Source of the DNA: WTAW01 sp964406575
GTDB lineage: Bacteria > Acidobacteriota > Aminicenantia > Aminicenantales > Aminicenantaceae
Direction: 5' to 3'
Length of the DNA stretch: 52,844 nucleotides
NCBI GenBank assembly: GCA_964406575.1
Contig: CAYOSH010000027.1
Coordinates: 1 to 52,844, forward strand
Of this stretch, positions 41,621 through 48,961 are shown one piece after another (the first letter of the stretch is position 1; each line of letters begins with the position of its first letter). The translations under genes were made by a program, and so were the position numbers. Under the pieces are notes generated by a model. The model did not search any database, was not told where the DNA came from, and saw only the letters and a list, made by a program, of their open reading frames with translations.

Positions 41621-42783
41621 TGTTTTCCGTTCTCGTCGTTGCCGGGGAAAATTCTGGAGAAAAATATGGAGCTAGCCTTATCAGAGAATTCAAGAAACGT
41701 GTTCCTTCAACTGAATTTTTCGGGATTGGCGGCCTTCAAATGGAAAAAGAAGGCGTGGATCTCATCTTTTCCATTCAAGAGCTATCTGTAGTCGGAGTGT
41801 TTGAGATCCTCAGTCACCTGCCCCGACTGAAAAGGATCTTCAGCCGTGTCAAACACGAAGTCAGGCAGAGAGGACCTTCGGCGGCTGTTCTGATCGATTC
41901 TCCAGATTTTAACCTCCGTCTCGTGAAATCCATCAAAAAGCTGGGCATCCCGGTGCTCTATTACATAAGCCCCACTATCTGGGCATGGAGAAAAAGAAGG
42001 CTGAATACAATAAAGAAGTATGTGGATAAAATGCTGTTGATATTTCCCTTCGAGGAAGAAATATACCGAAAGAAAGGAATTCCCGCCACATATGTCGGGC
42101 ACCCACTTCTCGAGAGCATCGATATTTCTCTATCCAAAGACAAATTTTTACAGAAATATGGCCTGTCGCCGGGAAAAAAAACGATCTGCCTGCTCCCGGG
42201 AAGCAGAAGGTCTGAGATCAGATACCATCTGCCCACCCTCAACCCGGCCATTAAAAAAATTGAGGAGGAATGGAACACCCAGTGTGTCCTTCCTGTAGCT
42301 GAGAATTTGGATATTGCCTTCCTGAGGAGTTATCTTCCGGCCCATCAGGATAATATCAGGGTTCTCACCGAAGACCGCATCGAAGGCATGGCCTACAGTG
42401 ATCTGATCCTCTCCTCTTGCGGAACCGCCAACTTGGAAGCCGCACTCCTCGGGATTCCTTTCATTGCCTACTATCGCATTTCCCCTCTGACCTACACTCT
42501 AGGACTCCCGTTTGTGAGCACGCGCACTTTCAGCATCGTCAACATCCTTGCGGACTCACCAATTGTCCCGGAATTGATCCAGAAGCGGTTCACGCCAGAC
42601 CATATCGTGAACGAAGTCAGAAAAATTCTCCAGTCAGAGGAGATCAGATCTCGCATGAAAGCGCAGTTCCAGAAAATAAGAGAGTCTTTAGGACAGCAAA
42701 AGGCCTCAAAAAACGTTGCCAGAGAGTTGGAAGAACTTCTCCTTTCGCAAGAAACACTTAATTCAAGCAACCGACGCTTATAG
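41620..42783 (+). CDS. lpxB: Lipid-A-disaccharide synthase
   Basis: The 387-residue glycosyltransferase joins UDP-2,3-diacylglucosamine and lipid X on the inner-membrane surface. Conserved segments: 'VVAGENSGEKYGASLIREFK', 'FFGIGGLQMEKEG' (in LpxB 'FxGVGGxxMxxxG'), 'ELSVVGVFEIL', 'ISPTIWAWRKRR', 'IFPFEEEIYRK', 'VGHPL', 'LLPGSRRSEI' and 'SSCGTANLEAAL'. All typical parts are present. The ATG overlaps the preceding stop (TAATG), so it is coupled to the pseudopilin genes, an odd operon partner. Confidence 0.95.
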   Translation: MFSVLVVAGENSGEKYGASLIREFKKRVPSTEFFGIGGLQMEKEGVDLIFSIQELSVVGVFEILSHLPRLKRIFSRVKHEVRQRGPSAAVLIDSPDFNLRLVKSIKKLGIPVLYYISPTIWAWRKRRLNTIKKYVDKMLLIFPFEEEIYRKKGIPATYVGHPLLESIDISLSKDKFLQKYGLSPGKKTICLLPGSRRSEIRYHLPTLNPAIKKIEEEWNTQCVLPVAENLDIAFLRSYLPAHQDNIRVLTEDRIEGMAYSDLILSSCGTANLEAALLGIPFIAYYRISPLTYTLGLPFVSTRTFSIVNILADSPIVPELIQKRFTPDHIVNEVRKILQSEEIRSRMKAQFQKIRESLGQQKASKNVARELEELLLSQETLNSSNRRL

Positions 42784-42806
42784 AACAGGGATTTTGTTTT
42801 TCCCTC

Positions 42807-43265
42807 TTACTCTTCGGAATTGAAATTTTTCAGGATAAAATTCACTTTCTCATACAGTTTTAGCTCATTGTTCTTGATCGTTCCTGATTTCAACTCTAAG
42901 ACGTACAGCGCAGGAATCTCGGACACATAGGACGGGCAGGGATCTCTTTCACAGGGGGGAACATTCTCTTCGATATGAACAATCCGCTGCTCCCTGTCCA
43001 GCCACAAAAAGTCCAGAGGAATCCGCATATTTTTCATCCACATTGCATGAAGACCCTCGTCGTTAAAGACAAAAAGCATCCCCTGATCTGGGTTGATGTT
43101 CTCCCGCATCATCAGACCTCTTGCCCTCTCGGCATCCGTAACAGCAAGCTCAGCCGTGATGACCTTCCCGTTGGGAAAAAAGACTTGGACAAAGTTTTTA
43201 TTCGGAGTCTTGGCTAAAGAACACACGGCAAGAACGATCAAAATAACTGGAAAAAACCTTTTCAT
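42807..43265 (-). CDS. DUF192-family exported protein
   Basis: The start ATG 43265, after GAGAGG, gives 152 residues with a signal 'MKRFFPVILIVLAVCSLA'; an upstream in-frame start would add 18 residues lacking signal character. The DUF192 pattern is strong: 'VTDAERARGLMMRENINPDQGMLFVF' in consecutive parts, 'MWMKNMRIPLDFLWLD' and 'VVxxxVPPC'-like 'HIEENVPPCERDPCPSY', 'YVLELKSG'. The family is small, secreted, beta-rich, and its function is not known. It is convergent with lpxB and follows pcm in the same direction, ~120 bp. Confidence 0.85.
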   Translation of the reverse strand: MKRFFPVILIVLAVCSLAKTPNKNFVQVFFPNGKVITAELAVTDAERARGLMMRENINPDQGMLFVFNDEGLHAMWMKNMRIPLDFLWLDREQRIVHIEENVPPCERDPCPSYVSEIPALYVLELKSGTIKNNELKLYEKVNFILKNFNSEE

Positions 43266-43385
43266 TTCCAACCTCTCGAAGTTTCCGTTTTGTCTTACAG
43301 GCCGATGGCCCCATGACATTATTTCACTTGATGGGGTGATGAGTCAAGGTCAGCAAGACAACGCTTTTTGAATCCTTTCGGCAAA

Positions 43386-44015
43386 TCAATGTGGCTTTAC
43401 AAGAGGAACAAATCGGACGGGTAACAATTTTTTCTTCCGGAATCGTCTCCTTTCTCTGACAATAAGCACCAGTTCCTGAAAAGCCTCCCCCACGGGTACG
43501 ATCATTCGCCCCTCGATTTTGAGCTGATCCTGTAAGGCCACCGGAACTTGTGGTGGAGCTGCTGTCACCATAATGGCATCGTAAGGAGCATGCTCCTCCC
43601 AACCGGATGCACCATCTCCTATTCTGAAGTAAATATTCTTATAGCCCAAAGACTGCAGGACCTTTTGTGCGTGACTTGAAAGATCGCCGATGATTTCCAC
43701 AGTGAACACTTTTTTGACGATCTCAGCCAAGATGGCAGCCTGATAGCCCGAACCTGAGCCCACTTCCAGGACCTTCTCATCACCCGATAATTGAAGGATC
43801 TCAGTCATGTAGGCTACGATGTAGGGCTGAGAGATCGTTTGCCCTTTGCCGATCGGAAGCGGCTCATCATTATAGGCATACGTCTTCATGTCATCGGGCA
43901 CAAACGCATGACGGGGGACTTTTCCCATTGCCTCGAGCACCTTGACATCTTTGATCCCTCTTGACTTCAACTGAGTGGCCACCATCGTCTCCCGTTCTGC
44001 TGCGTAATCTTTCAT
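43386..44015 (-). CDS. pcm: Protein-L-isoaspartate O-methyltransferase
   Basis: The 209-residue protein repairs isoaspartyl residues using S-adenosylmethionine. Hallmarks: 'VPRHAFVPDDMKTYAYND', 'LPIGKGQTISQPYIVAYMTE' and the SAM motif 'VLEVGSGSGYQAAILAEIV', followed by 'APYDAIMVTAAPPQVP' and 'GRMIVPVGE'. Complete and standard length. The C-terminus is basic ('RERRRFRKKKLLPVRFVPLV'). Confidence 0.94.
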   Translation of the reverse strand: MKDYAAERETMVATQLKSRGIKDVKVLEAMGKVPRHAFVPDDMKTYAYNDEPLPIGKGQTISQPYIVAYMTEILQLSGDEKVLEVGSGSGYQAAILAEIVKKVFTVEIIGDLSSHAQKVLQSLGYKNIYFRIGDGASGWEEHAPYDAIMVTAAPPQVPVALQDQLKIEGRMIVPVGEAFQELVLIVRERRRFRKKKLLPVRFVPLVKPH

Positions 44016-44499
44016 GTGTTTAGCTTTGCCGCTTGATCAAACATCCTTTGCCGCAAATATCCCCAATCGATCGATTATCGAAGAATCTTTTCATTGCCGA
44101 TTATACTGCAACTGGATCCCCACTCTCAACAAATATCGCCCGATAGTAAGCATTCCTATTTCCGTGATAAGGGCATTAGACGTAAAAAAGAGCGAGTCAC
44201 TGTCCTTATGAGTCGGATGGTGGTGGGTGGGGGGGCTTCGACGAATATGGACTGTGACGAGCTCCTACTATTATCATTTGACTTGAGAGCATCACAGAAA
44301 TAAGGATACTTTCCACCCGATAAAGAAGGATTGCTTATTTTGTTTCCCCGACCCGGATTTTGTGCGAGCGGAGGATAATGCTTCAAACAGGCGAGATCGG
44401 GGGGCGAGAAGAAAAAACGCCGGCGACATGAACAGGAATATGAAGCCTTTCGAGGAGACGTCTCAGATGTTCCTATATAAATAATCCAGGTCAATTAAT
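44016..44499. other. 484-bp intergenic region carrying a repeat element
   Basis: Both flanking genes (pcm, proS) are on the minus strand. The region holds the family-2 repeat at 44149-44310 and, beyond it, ~190 bases without recognised structure. No tRNA or other RNA gene could be folded by eye. Confidence 0.6.
44149..44310 (+). repeat. Family-2 repeat element, complete copy
   Basis: Ends are inverted repeats: left 'AGCATTCCTATTTCCGTGAT', right (on the minus strand) 'AGTATCCTTATTTCTGTGAT', 17 of 20 matching. The first 46 bases match 55-100 on the opposite strand. The interior includes a G-rich run of the form GGTGGTGGGTGGGGGGGC (44218-44236). No coding potential. The ends resemble those of the family-1 element ('AGCATTTCCAAATCCGTGAT'). 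Confidence 0.8.
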
Positions 44500-45954
44500 T
44501 CAATAGGCGCGAGCAAAATAGGCCAGCTTATCGGATTTTTTTCCACACAGGATACACGATCCTTGGGCCATCGACGTGTCCTCCTCTAGGGGGATAACAC
44601 GAATCGTGGCCATTGTCTCTTCTTTGATCTTTTCTTCACAAGAAGGGTTCCCGCACCAGAAAGTCCGGAGAAAGCCTTTTCGTTCCTCGATGATGGACCT
44701 GAATTCCTGGTAGGTCTTGACATCATGGGTGTTTTTTCTCTGGAAGTCCAGGGCTTGTTCAAACAAGGATTTCTGGATATCCGAAAGGATCCCGGGGAGA
44801 TTTTCCGTCAATGAGGCAAGCCCCACAGACCCTTTCTGGCCATTGTCACGTCTCACCACTACGGCTTGATTCTTTTTGACGTCTCTGGGACCGATTTCTA
44901 TTCTCAATGGAACCCCTCTCATCTCCCAGTCCGAAAATTTCCAACCCGGAGTGAATTCTTCTCTTTGGTCGAGCTCCACGCGTAAACCTATCCCCGTCAA
45001 TTCATTCTGGATCTTCAGAGCCATAGGGAGCACGTCTTTCTTCCAATCTCCTATGGAAATGGGGACAATAATGACCTGGACCGGTGCTACCCGAGGGGGT
45101 AACCTCAATCCCGAATCATCTCCATGAGACATGATCAGTGCGCCGACAAGCCGGGTGGACACACCCCAGGATGTCTGCCATACATACTGGATATTCTGAC
45201 TCCTGTCTTCGTAGCGAATATTGAAGACTTTCGAGAAATGCTGTCCCAAGTTATGGGAGGTCCCCATCTGAAGGGCTTTGCCATCAGACATGAGAGCTTC
45301 GATGGCATAGGTGGCCAAAGCGCCTGCAAATTTTTCCCGCTCTGACTTGATCCCAGAGACCACAGGGATAGCCAACTCAGACTCCACGAACTCTTTATAC
45401 ATTGCCAGGATCATCAATGTTTCTTCATGAGCTTGATCCGATGTCTCATGCGCCGTGTGTCCTTCTTGCCACAAAAACTCGGTCGTCCTCAAAAAGGGCC
45501 GCGTCACTTTTTCCCAGCGCACGATATTCGCCCATTGATTGATCAACACAGGCAGATCTCTCCAGGATTTGATCCATTTGGAGTACATGCTCCCGATGAT
45601 CGCCTCTGAGGTCGGCCGAACAGCCAGACGCTCTTCCAATTCTTCTTGGCCACCTTGAGTTACCCAGGCCACTTCAGGAGAGAATCCTTCGAGATGTTCT
45701 GTTTCTTTTGCGAGAAGGCTTTCCGGGATAAACAGTGGAAAATACGCATTAGCGTGACCACTCTCCTTGATCCTTCTGTCCAGAGGGGCCCTCAGATTTT
45801 CCCAAATGGCATATCCGTAAGGGCGGATGATCATCATTCCTTTCATGGGTGCATAATCAGCGAGTTCGGCTTTGCGAATGATCTCCCCATACCATTTGGA
45901 AAAGTCCTCACTCTTGGGCGTTATTTGCTTGACGAATCGTAGGTCTTTATTCAC
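44500..45954 (-). CDS. proS: Proline--tRNA ligase, archaeal/eukaryote-like type
   Basis: The 484-residue class II synthetase is the short form without editing domain (type 3). Motif 2-like 'RWEKVTRPFLRTTEFLWQEGHTAHET' in two parts, 'SDQAHEETLMIL', 'QMGTSHNLGQHFSKVF' and 'GVSTRLVGALIMSHGDDSGL' are characteristic. The anticodon-binding domain follows, then a C-terminal zinc-like domain with Cys in 'FWCGNPSCEEK' and 'CILCGKK', ending in 'YFARAY', as in the archaeal type where the last residue is Tyr. This type occurs in a subset of bacteria. Confidence 0.96.
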   Translation of the reverse strand: MNKDLRFVKQITPKSEDFSKWYGEIIRKAELADYAPMKGMMIIRPYGYAIWENLRAPLDRRIKESGHANAYFPLFIPESLLAKETEHLEGFSPEVAWVTQGGQEELEERLAVRPTSEAIIGSMYSKWIKSWRDLPVLINQWANIVRWEKVTRPFLRTTEFLWQEGHTAHETSDQAHEETLMILAMYKEFVESELAIPVVSGIKSEREKFAGALATYAIEALMSDGKALQMGTSHNLGQHFSKVFNIRYEDRSQNIQYVWQTSWGVSTRLVGALIMSHGDDSGLRLPPRVAPVQVIIVPISIGDWKKDVLPMALKIQNELTGIGLRVELDQREEFTPGWKFSDWEMRGVPLRIEIGPRDVKKNQAVVVRRDNGQKGSVGLASLTENLPGILSDIQKSLFEQALDFQRKNTHDVKTYQEFRSIIEERKGFLRTFWCGNPSCEEKIKEETMATIRVIPLEEDTSMAQGSCILCGKKSDKLAYFARAY

Positions 45955-46030
45955 AACAATCTCCCGAGGGCAAAATTCCTGGTCATTCTAGTCGCAGTCC
46001 CCTATTTTGTCAAGAAACCGACAGTATCAT

Positions 46031-46050
46031 AAACATCCTTTTTCCGTGAT
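46031..46050 (+). repeat. Repeat-end remnant
   Basis: AAACATCCTTTTTCCGTGAT resembles the end of family-2 elements (AGCATTCCTATTTCCGTGAT), 15-16 of 20 positions. No second end is visible nearby, so it may be a solo or decayed copy. Confidence 0.4.
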
Positions 46051-46438
46051 GGTACGAATGATTCCTTAAGTTAAAGAATGGCAAGATTGGTAAACGGAGA
46101 CAACTCGAACAGCGGGGGGTGATATACTTTGACACCAATGTTTTGTCGTGTTGAACGTTGTTTTTGAATAAATCTCGAATTCAATATATTGTGTTATCCT
46201 TCATAGATATTATCTATATATAGTGGTTTTTTGACTTCACTCTTTGGATAAATCCTTTGAAGTCAATCACATGGCGAACTGCGGGGGGCTGATTTGAATT
46301 TTGATGAATCCGGATATCTGCGTGTCCACGAAAGAGGCAGAAGAAACAAAAGAAACAGCCCATTTTTCGCAACGATGAGATGGAACCTTTCCTCTCATTT
46401 CCAGGGGTGAAACGCGGTGATTGAATCCCTCAAGTAAA

Positions 46439-46470
46439 TTCACCCCTAATTTCATCCAAAAGGGTGATTG
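46439..46470 (+). promoter_or_regulatory. Hairpin motif upstream of first PilZ-like gene
   Basis: TTCACCCCTAA is followed by TCATCC-AAAA-GGGTGA, a six-pair stem with four-base loop (46452-46467), then TTG. Similar sequences occur at 47010-47041 and 51351-51384. Its upstream TTCACCCCT can also pair with AGGGGTGAA at 46403-46411, giving an alternative structure. It lies 61 bases before the ATG at 46531. Confidence 0.5.
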
Positions 46471-46530
46471 ACCCTGTTCAGGACCTGTGGCATTTTGGTT
46501 TTGGCATAAAAAAAGGAAAAGGAAGCGCTT

Positions 46531-46890
46531 ATGTCGTATGAAACCTCTGATAATTTTAATATCAACTCCGCGATAAAAGAACAGGGATTCAATCTATCTC
46601 TCCCCACCCTGGTCGAAGGCCAGGTGAGATCTGGAAAAACTTTCACAGAGAAGACGGTCTTATCTTATATTAGCCATCATGGCTCATCCTTTTGGTTGAC
46701 AAATCCTGTGGTTTTAGGAAGCGAGCTAAAACTCATCATCGATCTTCCGCCAAAGCTTGCGGATAGAAAGGATCTCAAGCTCATCATCAAAGGAAAAGTC
46801 ATCTTTGTGGAGGCTTTGAAAGGAAAAAATTCCAAACAGCGCGTATCGCTCAAGTTTTCGAACAAATATATTATCGACGCACAAAAATAA
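46531..46890 (+). CDS. Degenerate PilZ-like protein
   Basis: The 119-residue protein resembles two others nearby (47077-47451, 48513-48914): 'FNLSLPTLVEGQVRSGKTFTEKTVLSYIS' in parts, 'LGSELKLIIDLPP', 'DLKLIIKGKVIFVEAL' and 'KQRVSLKFSNKYII'. These match the six-stranded PilZ barrel. The c-di-GMP motifs are degraded: no RxxxR before 'FNLSLP', and 'SYISHHGSSF' stands in for NxSxxG. It may have lost ligand binding or work as a partner. Good ribosome binding site AAAGGAAGCG upstream. Confidence 0.6.
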   Translation: MSYETSDNFNINSAIKEQGFNLSLPTLVEGQVRSGKTFTEKTVLSYISHHGSSFWLTNPVVLGSELKLIIDLPPKLADRKDLKLIIKGKVIFVEALKGKNSKQRVSLKFSNKYIIDAQK

Positions 46891-47009
46891 AAACCGCACA
46901 ATCAGAATCTCACTCAACACAATGTTCCAATGTATGGAGCAACACATTCTATCGATGATTCAGGTTAGCCATAGATTTAACCTCTCTCGATGAGAAATAA
47001 GAATAAAAA

Positions 47010-47041
47010 TTCACCCTAAGAATCATCCTTAAGAGTGATTG
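47010..47041 (+). promoter_or_regulatory. Hairpin motif upstream of second PilZ-like gene
   Basis: TTCACCCTAAG and TCATCC-TTAA-GAGTGA (47023-47038), followed by TTG, match the motif at 46439-46470 in order and spacing. It lies 36 bases before the ATG at 47077. A transcription-factor operator or structured leader are both possible. Confidence 0.5.
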
Positions 47042-47076
47042 CTTATGCGATGGATATCTGACACAATGGGCGCGAA

Positions 47077-47451
47077 ATGGACTTGACAAGAACTCTTGAT
47101 AAAGCGCCTGTCGAGAGAACGGTGAAAACTGAGAGGCAGGAACGACATTTCGAGCTCTCAGTGCCCGCACTCGTATCAGGTGAGAATGCCAAAGGAGAAG
47201 AATTCGAAGAACGCACAAAGACATCTTCCATCAGCTCTCAGGAAGCATCCTTCTGGCTTAAAGATAAAGTAACCATCGGCACAAGGCTCAATGTGAGTCT
47301 GCAGATTCCAAAAACTTTGATCCTGGAATCTCATCTCAACCTTTCGATATCAGGTGAAGTTGTCTTTGTTCAGACAGAGACAAACAGCCGGAAAAAACAG
47401 CTCGTCATCATCCGGCTAGACCGTTCTTTCAAGATCCAACAGACCTCTTAA
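47077..47451 (+). CDS. PilZ-like protein with partial ligand motif
   Basis: The 124-residue protein aligns with its neighbours: 'RQERHFELSVPALVSGE', 'TRLNVSLQIPKTL', 'LNLSISGEVVFVQTE', 'VIIRLDRSFKI'. The basic 'ERQERHFEL' may replace the RxxxR signature, but 'SSISSQEASFWL' lacks the Gly of (D/N)xSxxG. So c-di-GMP binding is doubtful. The start has only a weak ribosome binding site. It lies ~190 bp after the first copy in the same direction, suggesting tandem duplication. Confidence 0.6.
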   Translation: MDLTRTLDKAPVERTVKTERQERHFELSVPALVSGENAKGEEFEERTKTSSISSQEASFWLKDKVTIGTRLNVSLQIPKTLILESHLNLSISGEVVFVQTETNSRKKQLVIIRLDRSFKIQQTS

Positions 47452-47614
47452 GACCGTCGACTGGGTCTGTTCACTCCCGCCAAAATTCATTTTAACCAGC
47501 CAGCTCCGATTTTGGCACATCGGTCATTCTCAAGCACACTCTAAAGACACAGCTTGGTCACCATTGAATACAATGGACACATGAAAAATTCCGCAAGAGA
47601 ATAAGGCAGAGAGC

Positions 47615-47692
47615 AGCATTTCCAAATCCGTGATCGAATGAACACACGTTGCGGCATTGGGACACTCGGAAATCATTCATCACGGATTTAGA
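47615..47692 (+). repeat. Family-1 repeat element, short palindromic copy C
   Basis: The left end AGCATTTCCAAATCCGTGAT and the right end, read on the minus strand as GTCTAAATCCGTGATGAATG, form terminal inverted repeats. Between them 'CATTGGGACACTC' matches the sub-terminal part of copy B ('AATTGGGACACTC'), but the ~150-bp core of copies A and B is missing. This looks like an internal deletion derivative. Confidence 0.75.
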
Positions 47693-47713
47693 CACGACCG
47701 GTTGCGAAGTGTC

Positions 47714-47740
47714 TTGACATAAAAATTTTGTTCCTATAAC
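47714..47740 (+). promoter_or_regulatory. Promoter of the LuxR-type regulator
   Basis: A perfect TTGACA (47714-47719) and TATAAC (47735-47740) are 15 bp apart, 60 bases upstream of the ATG at 47800. Spacing is slightly short. The short repeat C ends 22 bases before it. Confidence 0.5.
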
Positions 47741-47799
47741 ATATCTTCAAAAATGAAAGGTGAAGGAATACGTCTCAAGGGGGAAAAGAAGAGATATCA

Positions 47800-48489
47800 A
47801 TGAACAATAAGAAATCTCAAGCATCCGAATCAAAAAAAATCAGCGTGCTGATCTATTGCACTTCAGACCTCATCCTCTCAGGAATCTTAAAGGCACTCGA
47901 CTCGGATAAAGAACTGGAAGTCGTGAATATCGATAAAAGCACGATCGAGTCGTTTTTGGAATCCATCAAAACACTCCGCCCGAATATCGTCCTTTTTGCC
48001 AATTCTGAGCCATTGCCCAACATCCGAGAGATATGCAAAGCTATCCGGGACATTTCCGAAGAAGATCAGAAATCGCAACTCATGCTTTTGGGGAACATCC
48101 CTTCCCACGAAGAAGTTGTGGGCCTGATGAATGTAGGTGTGCGCGGATACTTTGACCTGAATGATCCATCCGCACAACTCCCTGAAGCCATTCGGATCAT
48201 CTATAAAGAAGAGATATGGTTGCCCAGGGATAAAATGAGCAGCATAATGGATCGGATAATCTCAGTTGTTGGACGTGACCTCAAAGAAAAAACGCTCGAC
48301 CAGCTCACGCCCACAGAGTTTCAAGTTCTCAGGCTTATCGGGCAGGGCAAAAGCAATGATGAAATTGCCTCCGCAATGTTCATCAGCAAGAACACCGTGA
48401 GATCCCACATCAAAAGCATTTATGCCAAGCTCGACACGCACAGCCGTCTCCAACTGGCACTTTACGCTATCAATTCTGCGCTCTTTTAG
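47800..48489 (+). CDS. LuxR/NarL-type regulator with a degenerate receiver domain
   Basis: The 229-residue protein has a receiver-like N-terminal domain (~10-135) and a C-terminal LuxR helix-turn-helix: 'LDQLTPTEFQVLRLIGQGKSNDEIASAMFIS' in parts and 'KNTVRSHIKSIYAKLDTHSRLQL'. In the receiver the expected phosphorylated Asp at the end of strand 3 is absent ('RPNIVLFANSEPLPN'), the acidic pair at strand 1 is missing ('VLIYCTSDL') and the conserved Lys is not present ('RGYFDLNDPS'). So it probably responds to something other than phosphorylation. Neighbouring PilZ-like genes suggest a link to c-di-GMP or surface functions. Confidence 0.85.
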   Translation: MNNKKSQASESKKISVLIYCTSDLILSGILKALDSDKELEVVNIDKSTIESFLESIKTLRPNIVLFANSEPLPNIREICKAIRDISEEDQKSQLMLLGNIPSHEEVVGLMNVGVRGYFDLNDPSAQLPEAIRIIYKEEIWLPRDKMSSIMDRIISVVGRDLKEKTLDQLTPTEFQVLRLIGQGKSNDEIASAMFISKNTVRSHIKSIYAKLDTHSRLQLALYAINSALF

Positions 48490-48512
48490 TAAATTTGGGA
48501 GTCAAGAAAACA

Positions 48513-48914
48513 ATGAAAAAAGAATCACAAAAATCAACCGATGAAAAAAAATCAAAAACCATCCTTCCTCGTATAGACAGAAAGGCCGATCGTCGCCAAG
48601 AATGGCGTTTTGAGCTTCCTCTCTCAGCCATTGTTGAAGGGACACTCCCAGCAGGATTGACATTTAAAGAAGAGACCATCCTCGAGAATATAAGCTCAGG
48701 AGGGGCTTACTTTTCTCTGGAATCCGGTGTCACCGTCGGCTCCAAGCTCAATCTCGTGGTCGAGATCCCCAGCAAAGTCACAGGCGGGAAAAAAACCACT
48801 CTCCATCTCGGAGGTCTCACAATCCGTCTTCAGAAGCTCGACAAGGAAGGGAAAAAACAGGGGATCGCCCTCAGTTTTGATGAAGACTTCCAGTTCGAGG
48901 CTGAAGAGAAGTAG
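48513..48914 (+). CDS. PilZ domain protein with canonical c-di-GMP motif
   Basis: Start ATG 48513 is preferred, with GGGAG at 48497-48501; a TTG at 48495 has no ribosome binding site. The 133-residue protein has the canonical PilZ motif: 'RRQEWRFELPLSAIVEG' (RxxxR) and 'ENISSGGAYFSL' (NxSxxG). The rest, 'VTVGSKLNLVVEIPSKV', 'LHLGGLTIRLQKLD', 'GIALSFDEDF', matches its two upstream paralogues. It is the one likely to bind c-di-GMP. It follows the LuxR-type gene by 23 bases, so probably they are co-transcribed. Confidence 0.82.
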   Translation: MKKESQKSTDEKKSKTILPRIDRKADRRQEWRFELPLSAIVEGTLPAGLTFKEETILENISSGGAYFSLESGVTVGSKLNLVVEIPSKVTGGKKTTLHLGGLTIRLQKLDKEGKKQGIALSFDEDFQFEAEEK

Positions 48915-48961
48915 GTCTCTTTTAACGTAAGCTCAACATTCTGCCAGAGACACACCTCGCT

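Larger units (their letters stand above)
45955..46530. other. 576-bp divergent intergenic region with repeats and palindromes
   Basis: It lies between proS (minus) and the first PilZ-like gene (plus). Items seen: a repeat-end remnant at 46031-46050; a direct repeat CGAAC(A/T)GCGGGGGG..TGAT at 46106-46123 and 46275-46293; a perfect palindrome ATAGATATTATCTAT at 46204-46218; the inverted repeat AGGGGTGAA (46403-46411) / TTCACCCCT (46439-46447); and the motif at 46439-46470. No gene longer than small spurious frames. Confidence 0.6.
47452..47799. other. 348-bp intergenic region with a short repeat and a promoter
   Basis: The gap lies between the second PilZ-like gene and the LuxR-type gene. It contains the short family-1 repeat at 47615-47692 and the promoter at 47714-47740. 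The first ~160 bases show no recognisable feature. Confidence 0.6.
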
